Shown here: in pieces, positions 1 through 5,765 of the stretch
Layout of the letters: every line of letters begins with the position of its first letter
Numbering within the stretch: position 1 is the first letter of the stretch
Source: Candidatus Stahliibacteriota bacterium
GTDB lineage: Bacteria; Hydrothermota; Tepidihabitantia; SM23-42
Length of the DNA: 9,538 nt
Assembly: GCA_004376785.1 (NCBI GenBank)
Contig: SOIY01000119.1
Span: 1-9,538, forward strand
Direction: 5' to 3'
Program-made: the position numbers and the translations under genes
Notes under the pieces: generated by a model
What the model was told of the DNA's origin: nothing
What the model saw: the letters and a program-made list of their open reading frames with translations, nothing else
The model's database searches: none

Positions 1-2
1 TG

Positions 3-887
3 TGGAAAACTTTTTTTACTCAACTCGGGTTCACAGTAAAAACAAGTGGTATGACTGATCGGCAGAAACTCGACTCAGGTATTAAAATCGCGCCGAGTGA
101 ATCATGCCTAGCACTAAAATGCTATTTGGGACATGTTGTCGCTTTACTGAATCACGCTGATCGCATCTTTGTGCCGCGCTTAGTTTGTTTAAAGAAAAAA
201 CCGAAAATAAAACTGGGCTGCCCAAAGTTTATCGGGTTGCCTGATATGGTACGGGCATTACTACCAGAGGCGAACATTTTATCACTAGATATTGATCTTC
301 GGATTGAAGGTGAACTAATATCATATGTCAAGATGGCGAAAAATTTGGGATGCAACTCTTCCAAGGTTAAACATGCATATCAAAAAGCCATATACAAGTT
401 GCAGCAATATAGGGAGGAAAATTCAAAGGGAAATTTATCTGAAGATAATAATGAAGATAAAAAAATAAAAATTGGGCTTCTCGGTCACCGATATTTAATA
501 GAAGATAAATATCTTAATTTGGATTTCACCAAAAAACTTTCTGATTTAGATTGCCGAACTGTTTATTGTCATGAATTACCAATAGAAAGTATCGATAAGG
601 AATTAGGGAGTATTAAATCGGTTTCCTGGTATTTCGAAGAAGAGATTTTAGGTGCTGCAAAAAGATTTCTGCATATAAATGATGTCTCAGGTGTAATCTA
701 CCTACTCAGTTTTGGTTGTGGCGCCGGGTCTATCACCAGCGAAATTATTGACTTTGAAATTCGCGGAAAATCAACTATTCCGTTATTGCGGGTTATTATT
801 GATGAACATACGGGCGAAACTGGATTAATGACAAGGCTCGAATCTTTTATAGATATGATAAAACTAAAAAAGGAGCAGTTAATTTGA
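3..887 (+). CDS. DUF2229-type acyl-CoA dehydratase activase-related protein (5' partial)
   Basis: Partial gene. The first ATG is at position 51, but the frame stays open to position 3 and those codons read WKTFFTQLGFTVKTSG. This matches the family's N-terminal pattern (a WxxFFxxLG segment before the first conserved Cys region), so the true start lies upstream of the window. Counting from Met51, the conserved features are SESCLALKCYLGHV (Cys19, Cys24, His28), RIFVPRL (39-44), CPKFIGLPDMVR (57-68), SFGCGAG (220-226) and DEHTGETGLMTRLESFID (251-268). A Lys/Glu/Asn-rich linker at about 120-140 separates the two halves. The family (DUF2229, COG3580 from memory) occurs beside or fused to BadF/HgdC-type activases of 2-hydroxyacyl-CoA dehydratases. 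Its cysteines may hold an Fe-S cluster, but its reaction is not known to me. It overlaps the next gene by 4 bases (884-887), which indicates an operon with translational coupling. Confidence 0.85.
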   Translation, partial: WKTFFTQLGFTVKTSGMTDRQKLDSGIKIAPSESCLALKCYLGHVVALLNHADRIFVPRLVCLKKKPKIKLGCPKFIGLPDMVRALLPEANILSLDIDLRIEGELISYVKMAKNLGCNSSKVKHAYQKAIYKLQQYREENSKGNLSEDNNEDKKIKIGLLGHRYLIEDKYLNLDFTKKLSDLDCRTVYCHELPIESIDKELGSIKSVSWYFEEEILGAAKRFLHINDVSGVIYLLSFGCGAGSITSEIIDFEIRGKSTIPLLRVIIDEHTGETGLMTRLESFIDMIKLKKEQLI

Positions 888-2005
888 AAGTAGGGTTCCA
901 GCATATGGGTAACTTACATATAGCACTTGCAGCGTTCATAGGCAATATTGGATGTGATGTTGTGCTCGGTCCTAAACCCAATAAGGAAACCTTGAACACG
1001 GGAGTCAAGTATGCGCCTGAATTGGTCTGTCTTCCTTTCAAAGTAACACTGGGTGATTTGTTTCAGTCTCTTAAGAAAGGTGCGGACACCCTGGTATTTA
1101 TTGGTGGAGGTGATTGGTCCTGCCGTTTTGGCTATTATGGTAGGATACAGTGTTCAATTCTAAAAAAATTTGGGTATGAATTTAAGCCTCTTTTTGTGAG
1201 CTCTGAGAACACTAAATCAGTAGCTTCACAAATCCTTAAATTGAACAATAATAGTTGGACAATCACATTAAAAAACGTCTTGCGTGCATTTACATTAGCA
1301 TGGCATAAATCAAAACTTGTTAACCTTACTGAGGAACTTGCGCGTAGAACTAGACCTTTTGAAATTGAAAAAGGTGGTGCTTCCAAATTAGAGAGAGAAT
1401 TTCTCAAAACCATTGAAGAAGAAAATTCAATATATAAACTCAGGCGCATGAAACAAAAAATCAAAGAATCATTTTTTAGCATCAAGGAAAATAGTACATT
1501 TGAACCACTGAGAATACTGATTGTTGGAGAATCGTATTGCGTAATTGAACCATTTGTAAATTTTGATCTGATCGAATATCTTGGTGGTCAGGGTGCTTTG
1601 GCTGAACCCTTTTTAACTGCACACCAATGGCTTTTTTACCATGCATTAAGAAAAGACGAAGGTAGTAATTTATCCAAAGAAAAGGCAAAGAAATTAGCCG
1701 AACCGTTCTGGGCATATGGCACTGGCGGTGAAGACCAGGTGAGTATCGGTCATGCGATCAATGCCGCAAGACAAGGATTTGATGGAATCATTCATCTTAT
1801 GCCATTTAGTTGTATGCCTGAGACTGCAGCGCTGCCAGTCTTTGAAAAAATTTCTAAATTATATAGTATCCCGTTCCTAAACTTTTCCCTTGATGAATAT
1901 AGTAGTCCTACTGGCTTTTATACAAGAATTGAGGCTTTTCTTGATTGCTTGATGCTTCGCCGTAAAAAGATTTTCAATAAATCCCCCATTCTTTCCTCCC
2001 CATAG
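884..2005 (+). CDS. CoA-dehydratase activase-related protein, HgdB-like (COG3581-type)
   Basis: A 373-residue protein. The start is TTG at 884, supported by AGGAG at 871-875 with an 8-base spacer and by an N-terminus (MKVGFQHMGNLHIAL) of the usual family form. Family motifs are ELVCLPFKV with Cys49, GGGDWSCRFGYYG with Cys80, ILIVGESY (211-218), a GGEDQVSIGHA segment (281-291), HLMPFSCMPE with Cys310, and DEYSSPTGFYTRIEAFLD (337-354). The last motif is a variant of the DEHTGETG..TRLE motif in the preceding gene, so the two proteins share a related C-terminal half. The family (COG3581 from memory) regularly accompanies DUF2229 proteins and ASKHA activases. A role as an electron-transfer or dehydratase-like partner is inferred; the substrate is unknown. 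The last residues, after about 365 (KSPILSSP), are encoded by a low-complexity C/T-rich tract that is part of a palindromic repeat and probably not part of the ancestral fold. Confidence 0.85.
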   Translation: MKVGFQHMGNLHIALAAFIGNIGCDVVLGPKPNKETLNTGVKYAPELVCLPFKVTLGDLFQSLKKGADTLVFIGGGDWSCRFGYYGRIQCSILKKFGYEFKPLFVSSENTKSVASQILKLNNNSWTITLKNVLRAFTLAWHKSKLVNLTEELARRTRPFEIEKGGASKLEREFLKTIEEENSIYKLRRMKQKIKESFFSIKENSTFEPLRILIVGESYCVIEPFVNFDLIEYLGGQGALAEPFLTAHQWLFYHALRKDEGSNLSKEKAKKLAEPFWAYGTGGEDQVSIGHAINAARQGFDGIIHLMPFSCMPETAALPVFEKISKLYSIPFLNFSLDEYSSPTGFYTRIEAFLDCLMLRRKKIFNKSPILSSP

Positions 2006-2025
2006 GGAGAGGGATAAAGGGAGGG
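1995..2025. repeat. GC-rich inverted repeat straddling the stop codon of the second gene
   Basis: CCTCCC (1995-2000) pairs perfectly with GGGAGG (2020-2025). A closer imperfect pairing, CCTCCCC with GGGAGAGG (2005-2012), encloses the TAG stop at 2003-2005. The tract is strongly strand-biased (pyrimidines, then purines) and differs from the surrounding AT-rich coding DNA. It could be a small dispersed repeat. There is no U-tract for a terminator, and the next ribosome site follows directly. Confidence 0.4.
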
Positions 2026-2027
2026 GC

Positions 2028-2034
2028 AAGGAGG
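2028..2034 (+). promoter_or_regulatory. Strong ribosome binding site that fixes the GTG start of the activase gene
   Basis: AAGGAGG lies 5 bases before GTG at 2040. An ATG at 2038 overlaps this GTG but is followed at once by TGA, so the GTG is the only sensible start. The conserved ASKHA N-terminus (KYYLGIDVGS) begins immediately after it. Confidence 0.8.
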
Positions 2035-2039
2035 AAAAT

Positions 2040-2984
2040 GTGAAATACTATCTAGGTATTGATGTCGGTTCTATTTCTGCAAAGGGTGTAATAATAGATG
2101 AAAATTACAAAGTCATTGCTAACTGTTATTTGAGAACATTAGGCAGACCCATTGATGCAATTAAAGAAGTTTTAAAAAATCTTAAAAAGAATTTATCCAG
2201 TTCAGCTGAAATTAGAAGTGTGGGGACTACTGGCTCAGCCAGAAGATTGGCTGGGATAATGCTTAATGCGGATATAGTAAAAAATGAAATTATTGCACAT
2301 GCCATAGCTGCCTCACACTTCTATCCAGATGTAAATACAATAATAGAAATTGGCGGGCAGGATTCTAAATTGATTATAATTCGTGATGCAATCCCGGTTG
2401 ACTTTGCAATGAACACAGTCTGTGCTGCAGGAACCGGCTCGTTTCTCGATCATCAGGCAATACGATTAGGATTACCGATTGAAGAATTTGGCAAGCTGGC
2501 TCTTATGGCAAAAAATAAGGTCCATATTGCCTCCCGCTGCACAGTTTTTGCAGAAAGTGATATGATTCATAAAACACAATTGGGCATACAACGCAATGAC
2601 ATTATTTCAGGTCTTTGTGAAGCCATAGTAAGAAATTATCTTACTGCTGTAGCAAAAGGTAAAGAAATCAAGCCATTGATTTTGTTCCAGGGTGGCGTAG
2701 CAGCAAATGATGGCGTAAAAAAATCATTCGAAAAGGCGCTCGGCATTAAAATTCACGTACCAGAACATTTTCTGGTAATGGGCGCAATTGGTGCAGCAAT
2801 GTTGTCGGGTTATAAATCTAATGGTAAAACATCATTCATAGGATTTGATAAAAGCATAGACCTGAAGTTTGAGTCACGCGGCTTTGAATGCCAGGATTGC
2901 CCTAATCATTGCGAAATTGTGGAGGCGGTTAGGGACAGACAAACCATTGCCCGATATGGCAGCCGCTGCGGAAAGTGGAATTAG
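2040..2984 (+). CDS. BadF/HgdC-type ASKHA ATPase, 2-hydroxyacyl-CoA dehydratase activase
   Basis: A 314-residue ATPase of the ASKHA fold. Members form a homodimer with one [4Fe-4S] cluster and use ATP to push a low-potential electron into a dehydratase or reductase partner. Motifs in order: LGIDVGSISAKGVIID (phosphate-1 loop, 5-20), GTTGSARRL (62-70), EIGGQDSK (103-110), NTVCAAGTGSFLD (125-137) with Cys128, ASRCTVFAESDMI (164-176) with Cys167, and FQGGVAAN (216-223). Cys128 and Cys167 match the two cysteines that each HgdC subunit gives to the bridging cluster. After the core, the tail adds Cys284, Cys287, Cys291 and Cys310 (CQDCPNHC...RCGKW), which could bind a second metal cluster. In long fused relatives this segment joins the activase to the DUF2229 part, here encoded by a separate upstream gene. 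The TAG stop overlaps the stop of lpxC on the other strand. Confidence 0.92.
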   Translation: MKYYLGIDVGSISAKGVIIDENYKVIANCYLRTLGRPIDAIKEVLKNLKKNLSSSAEIRSVGTTGSARRLAGIMLNADIVKNEIIAHAIAASHFYPDVNTIIEIGGQDSKLIIIRDAIPVDFAMNTVCAAGTGSFLDHQAIRLGLPIEEFGKLALMAKNKVHIASRCTVFAESDMIHKTQLGIQRNDIISGLCEAIVRNYLTAVAKGKEIKPLILFQGGVAANDGVKKSFEKALGIKIHVPEHFLVMGAIGAAMLSGYKSNGKTSFIGFDKSIDLKFESRGFECQDCPNHCEIVEAVRDRQTIARYGSRCGKWN

Positions 2985-3748
2985 GAAAGCAGGGCTAATT
3001 TTTTAACGAATTTTAAATTCAAGTGATGTGATGTGTTTTTGCATGTTATTTTACCAACGAGTCTTTTTCTCAACACATAGAGGTCACCAAGTAGATCCAG
3101 AATCTTATGTCTCACAAGTTCATTTTGGAATTTTAAAGGTTCTTTAGAATAAATATTATTTTTGGTAATCCCTATGCCATAGGCAGGCAGATTTTTCAAT
3201 CTTGGATCATCTTCATTTACAAACGCAAACGTGCGTGCAGGCGCTATTTCTTTGACATAGGTTTCTTCATTAACTTCTAAAGTGATCCTTTGAGTCTCTA
3301 TAAATGGATGAGTAAGTTCCATTTCAATAATGAGTTTATCTTTTTTTAGAGGTTCATAGAGAATGAATGAAGTCCCTTCTGCAACCAAGATATTATTATC
3401 TAATCTCAATACTCCAGATGAATTCTGCTCTCTTAATTGCCCCAGCATTTCAACAAAACCCTGACTTGAACCATCAAAAAATGGTATTTCATCACCAAAC
3501 ACATCAATTCTCACATTGAATAAATTCATACCATATAATGCAGAAAAAAGATGTTCCACAACATTTACTCTGTGCTCCTGTCCAATAGAGACGAGATGAT
3601 TATCTACTATTATATTATCAATATCTAAAGGTATGCTGGTTGGAGGTTGAGAATCCTCATGAAGCAATAGCCTGAATCTATCACTCGTTGAGACCTCTAA
3701 CCTACTATAATCACCACTCAGACAGTTTCCTTTAATTTCTACTTTCAT
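2981..3748 (-). CDS. lpxC: UDP-3-O-acyl-N-acetylglucosamine deacetylase (compact LpxC)
   Basis: A zinc-dependent deacetylase that catalyses the first committed step of lipid A synthesis in the cytoplasm. VVEHLFSAL (63-71) supplies Glu65 and zinc-ligand His66. EIPFFDGSSQGFV (87-99) is the family PxxDGS motif. PARTFAF (170-176) and LVRHKILDLLGDL (211-223) follow, with His214, Lys215 and Asp218 as the second and third zinc ligands and the basic residue between them. TSHHLN (239-244) takes the place of the usual SGHxLN, so His241 is the likely general acid. At 255 residues it is shorter than typical LpxC (about 300), and the usual GxGLHSG start is altered to GNCLSG. The ATG overlaps the lpxD stop (ATGA, 3745-3748), with AAGGG just upstream, so translation is coupled. 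The gene ends inside the stop codon of the convergent activase gene. Confidence 0.93.
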   Translation of the reverse strand: MKVEIKGNCLSGDYSRLEVSTSDRFRLLLHEDSQPPTSIPLDIDNIIVDNHLVSIGQEHRVNVVEHLFSALYGMNLFNVRIDVFGDEIPFFDGSSQGFVEMLGQLREQNSSGVLRLDNNILVAEGTSFILYEPLKKDKLIIEMELTHPFIETQRITLEVNEETYVKEIAPARTFAFVNEDDPRLKNLPAYGIGITKNNIYSKEPLKFQNELVRHKILDLLGDLYVLRKRLVGKITCKNTSHHLNLKFVKKLALLS

Positions 3749-4677
3749 AATCCCTTATAAAGTCGGCCGAGAGCCCGTAAAACAACACGATGTTCCCGTG
3801 CTGGAATACCCGAATATTCTTTATTTTTGGCAACCGATTTAAAGATTGCAGATTTAGCATATACAATCACATTATCACCAATTTCTAAATGATCACTTAT
3901 TCCTACCTGACCGCAGAGTGTCACATTATTGCCAATTTTCGTAGAACCGGCAATGCCCACCTGACCCATAATAATACAATTTTTACCAATTTTTACATTA
4001 TGTGCAACATGTACCAGATTATCGATCTTTGTCCCCTCTTCAATAACAGTGTTACCAATTGTGCCTCTATCAATAGTAACATTGCTGCCAATTTCAACGA
4101 AATTTTTAATTACTACGTTGCCTATATGCCTTAACCTCTCGTATCTTTTCTTCTTTATATATCCAAACCCCTGCTTACCAATAACTGTTTTTGAATTTAC
4201 AATAACAAAATCGCCTATCTTTGTGTTGTTGTAGATTACAGTACTCGGGTGTATCTCACAATTTCTTCCAATAATAGCACCGCCATCAATATAACAATAT
4301 GCACCAATGTATGTTCCATTACCTATCTTGGCTCCATTTTTAATAATGGCAAATGGCTCAATTGTACAGGATTTTGGCAAAGACACATTCTTTTCAATCA
4401 TTGCCTTTGTAGAAACTTCCTTTTTTCTCTTGCTTTTTGCTAATTTTTTTAATAGTAGATACATTGCTTCCTTAGGGTCTTGAACAATGATTCCGTTTTT
4501 TCCTTTAAATCTTTCACTTGCTATTATAGCACCAGCACAAGTTTTTACAGAGGACTTAAAAACAAATGTCATGTCGTTTTTGCCAGCATCATCAGGCGGC
4601 AAAATATCTTTAATTTCAAAATTTTTTTTACCGTACATCGAGCCATGTACAATAGAGGCAACATCAGATAATTTCAC
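3745..4677 (-). CDS. lpxD: UDP-3-O-acylglucosamine N-acyltransferase LpxD
   Basis: An acyltransferase that adds the second 3-hydroxyacyl chain to UDP-3-O-acylglucosamine in lipid A synthesis; it acts after LpxC. The N-terminal uridine-binding domain (about 1-95) is followed by left-handed beta-helix hexapeptide repeats (about 90-280: many [I/V]G-x4 units such as AKIGNGTYIGAYCYI and TKIGNNVTLCGQVGI) and a short helical tail. GKQGFGY (167-173) is the family's substrate-binding loop. HVAHNVKIG (223-231) carries the likely catalytic His226, and SDHLEIG (261-267) carries the second conserved histidine, His263. The length of 310 is slightly below the common 340. The start is GTG at 4677 with AGGA at 4684-4687, 6 bases upstream. 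It is the first gene of an lpxD-lpxC unit, an order that differs from the lpxD-fabZ-lpxA order of enterobacteria. Confidence 0.95.
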   Translation of the reverse strand: MKLSDVASIVHGSMYGKKNFEIKDILPPDDAGKNDMTFVFKSSVKTCAGAIIASERFKGKNGIIVQDPKEAMYLLLKKLAKSKRKKEVSTKAMIEKNVSLPKSCTIEPFAIIKNGAKIGNGTYIGAYCYIDGGAIIGRNCEIHPSTVIYNNTKIGDFVIVNSKTVIGKQGFGYIKKKRYERLRHIGNVVIKNFVEIGSNVTIDRGTIGNTVIEEGTKIDNLVHVAHNVKIGKNCIIMGQVGIAGSTKIGNNVTLCGQVGISDHLEIGDNVIVYAKSAIFKSVAKNKEYSGIPAREHRVVLRALGRLYKGL

Positions 4678-4682
4678 AACCT

Positions 4683-4711
4683 ATCCTATTCATAATTAAC
4701 CTCATTGTCAA
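4683..4711 (-). promoter_or_regulatory. Sigma70-type promoter for lpxD-lpxC
   Basis: On the minus strand a perfect -35 TTGACA (4711-4706) is followed by a 17-base spacer and a -10 of TAGGAT (4688-4683, 4 of 6 matches, with the key A2 and T6). A start site about 7 bases on would fall at or next to the GTG start of lpxD at 4677, so the transcript would have almost no leader. The AGGA at 4687-4684 could serve as a ribosome site only if transcription starts further upstream. Confidence 0.55.
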
Positions 4712-4741
4712 GCTACTCCATCTACTTTTTTTGCCTAAACG

Positions 4742-4777
4742 ATTTAGGGATTTAGCCAATTGGCTAAATCCCTAAAT
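4742..4777. promoter_or_regulatory. Perfect 36-bp palindrome, candidate operator between divergent promoters
   Basis: The half-site ATTTAGGGATTTAGCCAA (4742-4759) is followed without spacer by its exact reverse complement. Each half contains two 8-base units in tandem: GATTTAGG (4741-4748) and GATTTAGC (4749-4756). The right half mirrors these as GCTAAATC and CCTAAATG. A fifth, degenerate unit (GCCTAAAC, 4733-4740) lies to the left. The palindrome ends 4 bases before the -35 of the rightward promoter and lies 30 bases upstream of the lpxD -35. It is a natural binding site for the dimeric winged-helix protein encoded at 4819, but that pairing is inferred. There is no U-tract, and its position upstream of both promoters argues against a terminator. 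Confidence 0.7.
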
Positions 4778-4781
4778 GTAG

Positions 4782-4809
4782 TTGACAACCCTGACTATCT
4801 ATATATAAT
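4782..4809 (+). promoter_or_regulatory. Near-consensus sigma70 promoter giving a leaderless regulator mRNA
   Basis: Perfect TTGACA (4782-4787), a 16-base spacer and perfect TATAAT (4804-4809). A start site 7 to 10 bases after the -10 falls at 4816-4819, and the ATG is at 4819. No Shine-Dalgarno sequence precedes that ATG. The message should therefore begin at or within about 3 bases of the start codon. Confidence 0.8.
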
Positions 4810-4818
4810 CATTCTATT

Positions 4819-5127
4819 ATGAGAAAAAAGATACCTGAAATACATTATCGTAGCTCAAGAATTTGCAGGGTGTTGGGGAATCCCACTGCTTATGAGATTC
4901 TAAAAATGCTCGCAAAAGGAAAATACAAACCAACCGAAATCGCTAGCGCATTCAAACTATCCATTCCAACAATCAGTGCTGCACTACGGTCGTTACGTCA
5001 GATTGATTTAGTTCGATATGAAACTTTGCCCGATGGCAAAGCATATTCTATTAAGGATCGGATGATTATTTCAGTTATGAACCAACTTGAGTCTCTTGTG
5101 AAACGGATAAAAACTGTTGAATATTGA
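4819..5127 (+). CDS. ArsR-type winged helix-turn-helix transcription regulator
   Basis: A 102-residue protein with the compact ArsR/SmtB-like winged-helix layout. Residues 14-33 (RICRVLGNPTAYEILKMLAK) match the typical ...aLgnptRxxIlxxL helix. Residues 37-63 (KPTEIASAFKLSIPTISAALRSLRQID) form the helix-turn-helix with the recognition helix at about 48-60. VRYETLPDGKAYSI (65-78) is the wing. The C-terminal helix (80-100) is probably for dimerisation. There is only one cysteine (Cys16) and no CxC motif in the recognition helix, so the classical arsenic or cadmium sensor site is absent and the signal is unknown. The start is ATG at 4819: a near-perfect promoter ends 9 bases earlier, and starting at the next Met (30) would delete the first core helix. 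It probably binds the palindrome just upstream and may control itself, lpxD-lpxC or both (inference). A membrane PH-like gene follows after 39 bases. Confidence 0.82.
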   Translation: MRKKIPEIHYRSSRICRVLGNPTAYEILKMLAKGKYKPTEIASAFKLSIPTISAALRSLRQIDLVRYETLPDGKAYSIKDRMIISVMNQLESLVKRIKTVEY

Positions 5128-5166
5128 TTTTTGAGAAATAAAGAATAAAATAGGACCGGAGGATTT

Positions 5167-5595
5167 ATGATTTTCATTTATATATTGATTTGTCTGGCAG
5201 TTTTCTTGAGTTTTATGATTTACATGTCCTGGAAAAGGAAAAAAGTTGAGCACATTTTCAGAGAAATGAAACTGTCTGGGGAAGCCTTTATACTTGGTCC
5301 TGAGGTGGCGAGTTTTCGAGGCGCAACTGCCAAATACGGCAGAATAAAATGTGATGGAGTAATCGGATTAACTAATGAAAAGATTATATTTGTTCCTTTT
5401 GTAAGTAAAAAATTTTTTATACCAATGAATGAAATCAAGGATGTTAGCGAGAGCAAAAAATTCTTGGGACATTATAGAGCAGGTATATCTGTCCTGGTTC
5501 TACATAGCAAAGAAGCAGATATAGGTTTCTTTGTAAAAAATATTCTTAGATGGCAAAATGCTATTAGAGGGATTATAAAAATGGGTAAGGAATAA
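5167..5595 (+). CDS. Small membrane-anchored PH/GRAM-like domain protein
   Basis: A 142-residue protein of unknown function. Residues 2-21 (IFIYILICLAVFLSFMIYMS) form one hydrophobic segment followed by SWKRKK, so by the positive-inside rule the rest probably lies in the cytoplasm. Residues about 37-138 look like a bacterial PH or GRAM-type domain: a strand-rich region with GVIGLTNEKIIFVP (64-77), IPMNEIKDV (85-93), alternating strands (GISVLVL, 106-112) and a closing helix WQNAIRGII (129-137). The GLTxxxIxF pattern is the main reason for this assignment, which rests on pattern only. GGAGG at 5158-5162, 4 bases before the ATG, supports the start. It lies 39 bases after the ArsR-type gene with no terminator or promoter visible between, so the two are probably co-transcribed. 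Confidence 0.7.
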   Translation: MIFIYILICLAVFLSFMIYMSWKRKKVEHIFREMKLSGEAFILGPEVASFRGATAKYGRIKCDGVIGLTNEKIIFVPFVSKKFFIPMNEIKDVSESKKFLGHYRAGISVLVLHSKEADIGFFVKNILRWQNAIRGIIKMGKE

Positions 5596-5730
5596 TGTCA
5601 AATGCAAAATTTCAAATATCAAATGAATCCCGCTCATCTGTGATGGGCGTGGATGAATGTCAAAATCAAAATGCAACAATTTGGCATTTAAGCATTGGGA
5701 TTTCAATTGACATTTGGGTTTTGAAATTTG
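5594..5730. repeat. Imperfect inverted-repeat element of low complexity
   Basis: An AT-rich segment built from TGTCAAA / CAAAT words on the left and their complements on the right. AAATTTCAAA (5607-5616) pairs perfectly with TTTGAAATTT (5720-5729). Inside, AATGTCAA (5656-5663) pairs with TTGACATT (5707-5714), and AATGC (5670-5674) with GCATT (5692-5696). Between them a GC-rich hairpin, CGCTCATC-TGT-GATGGGCG (5631-5649), has 8 pairs including one G-T. ATGTCAA occurs as a direct repeat at 5595 and 5657. The layout resembles dispersed palindromic intergenic elements known from several bacterial genomes; copy number cannot be judged here. It starts at the stop codon of the PH-like gene. Confidence 0.5.
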
Positions 5731-5765
5731 TAATTAAAGACACCTTTTATTAACAAGGAGGAGTT

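Noticed and set aside
1135..1485. 116-codon minus-strand frame inside the second activase-related gene
   Set aside because: Shadow of a conserved plus-strand gene; no family resemblance and no start signals.
2038..2040. ATG just before the activase gene
   Set aside because: It is followed immediately by TGA. The overlapping GTG at 2040 with AAGGAGG is the real start.
2961..2971. GCAGC-C-GCTGC inverted repeat near the end of the activase gene, as a terminator
   Set aside because: The stem is short, the loop is one base, there is no T-run on either strand, and it lies within conserved cysteine-tail codons.
4741..4778. The 36-bp palindrome as a bidirectional terminator
   Set aside because: It lies upstream of two divergent genes where no transcript is expected to end, has no loop and is not followed by a T-run in either direction.
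5596..5730. CRISPR-like repeats from the recurring TGTCAAA/CAAAT words
   Set aside because: The words are short and unevenly spaced, mostly in inverted orientation, with no spacers of uniform length and no cas genes.
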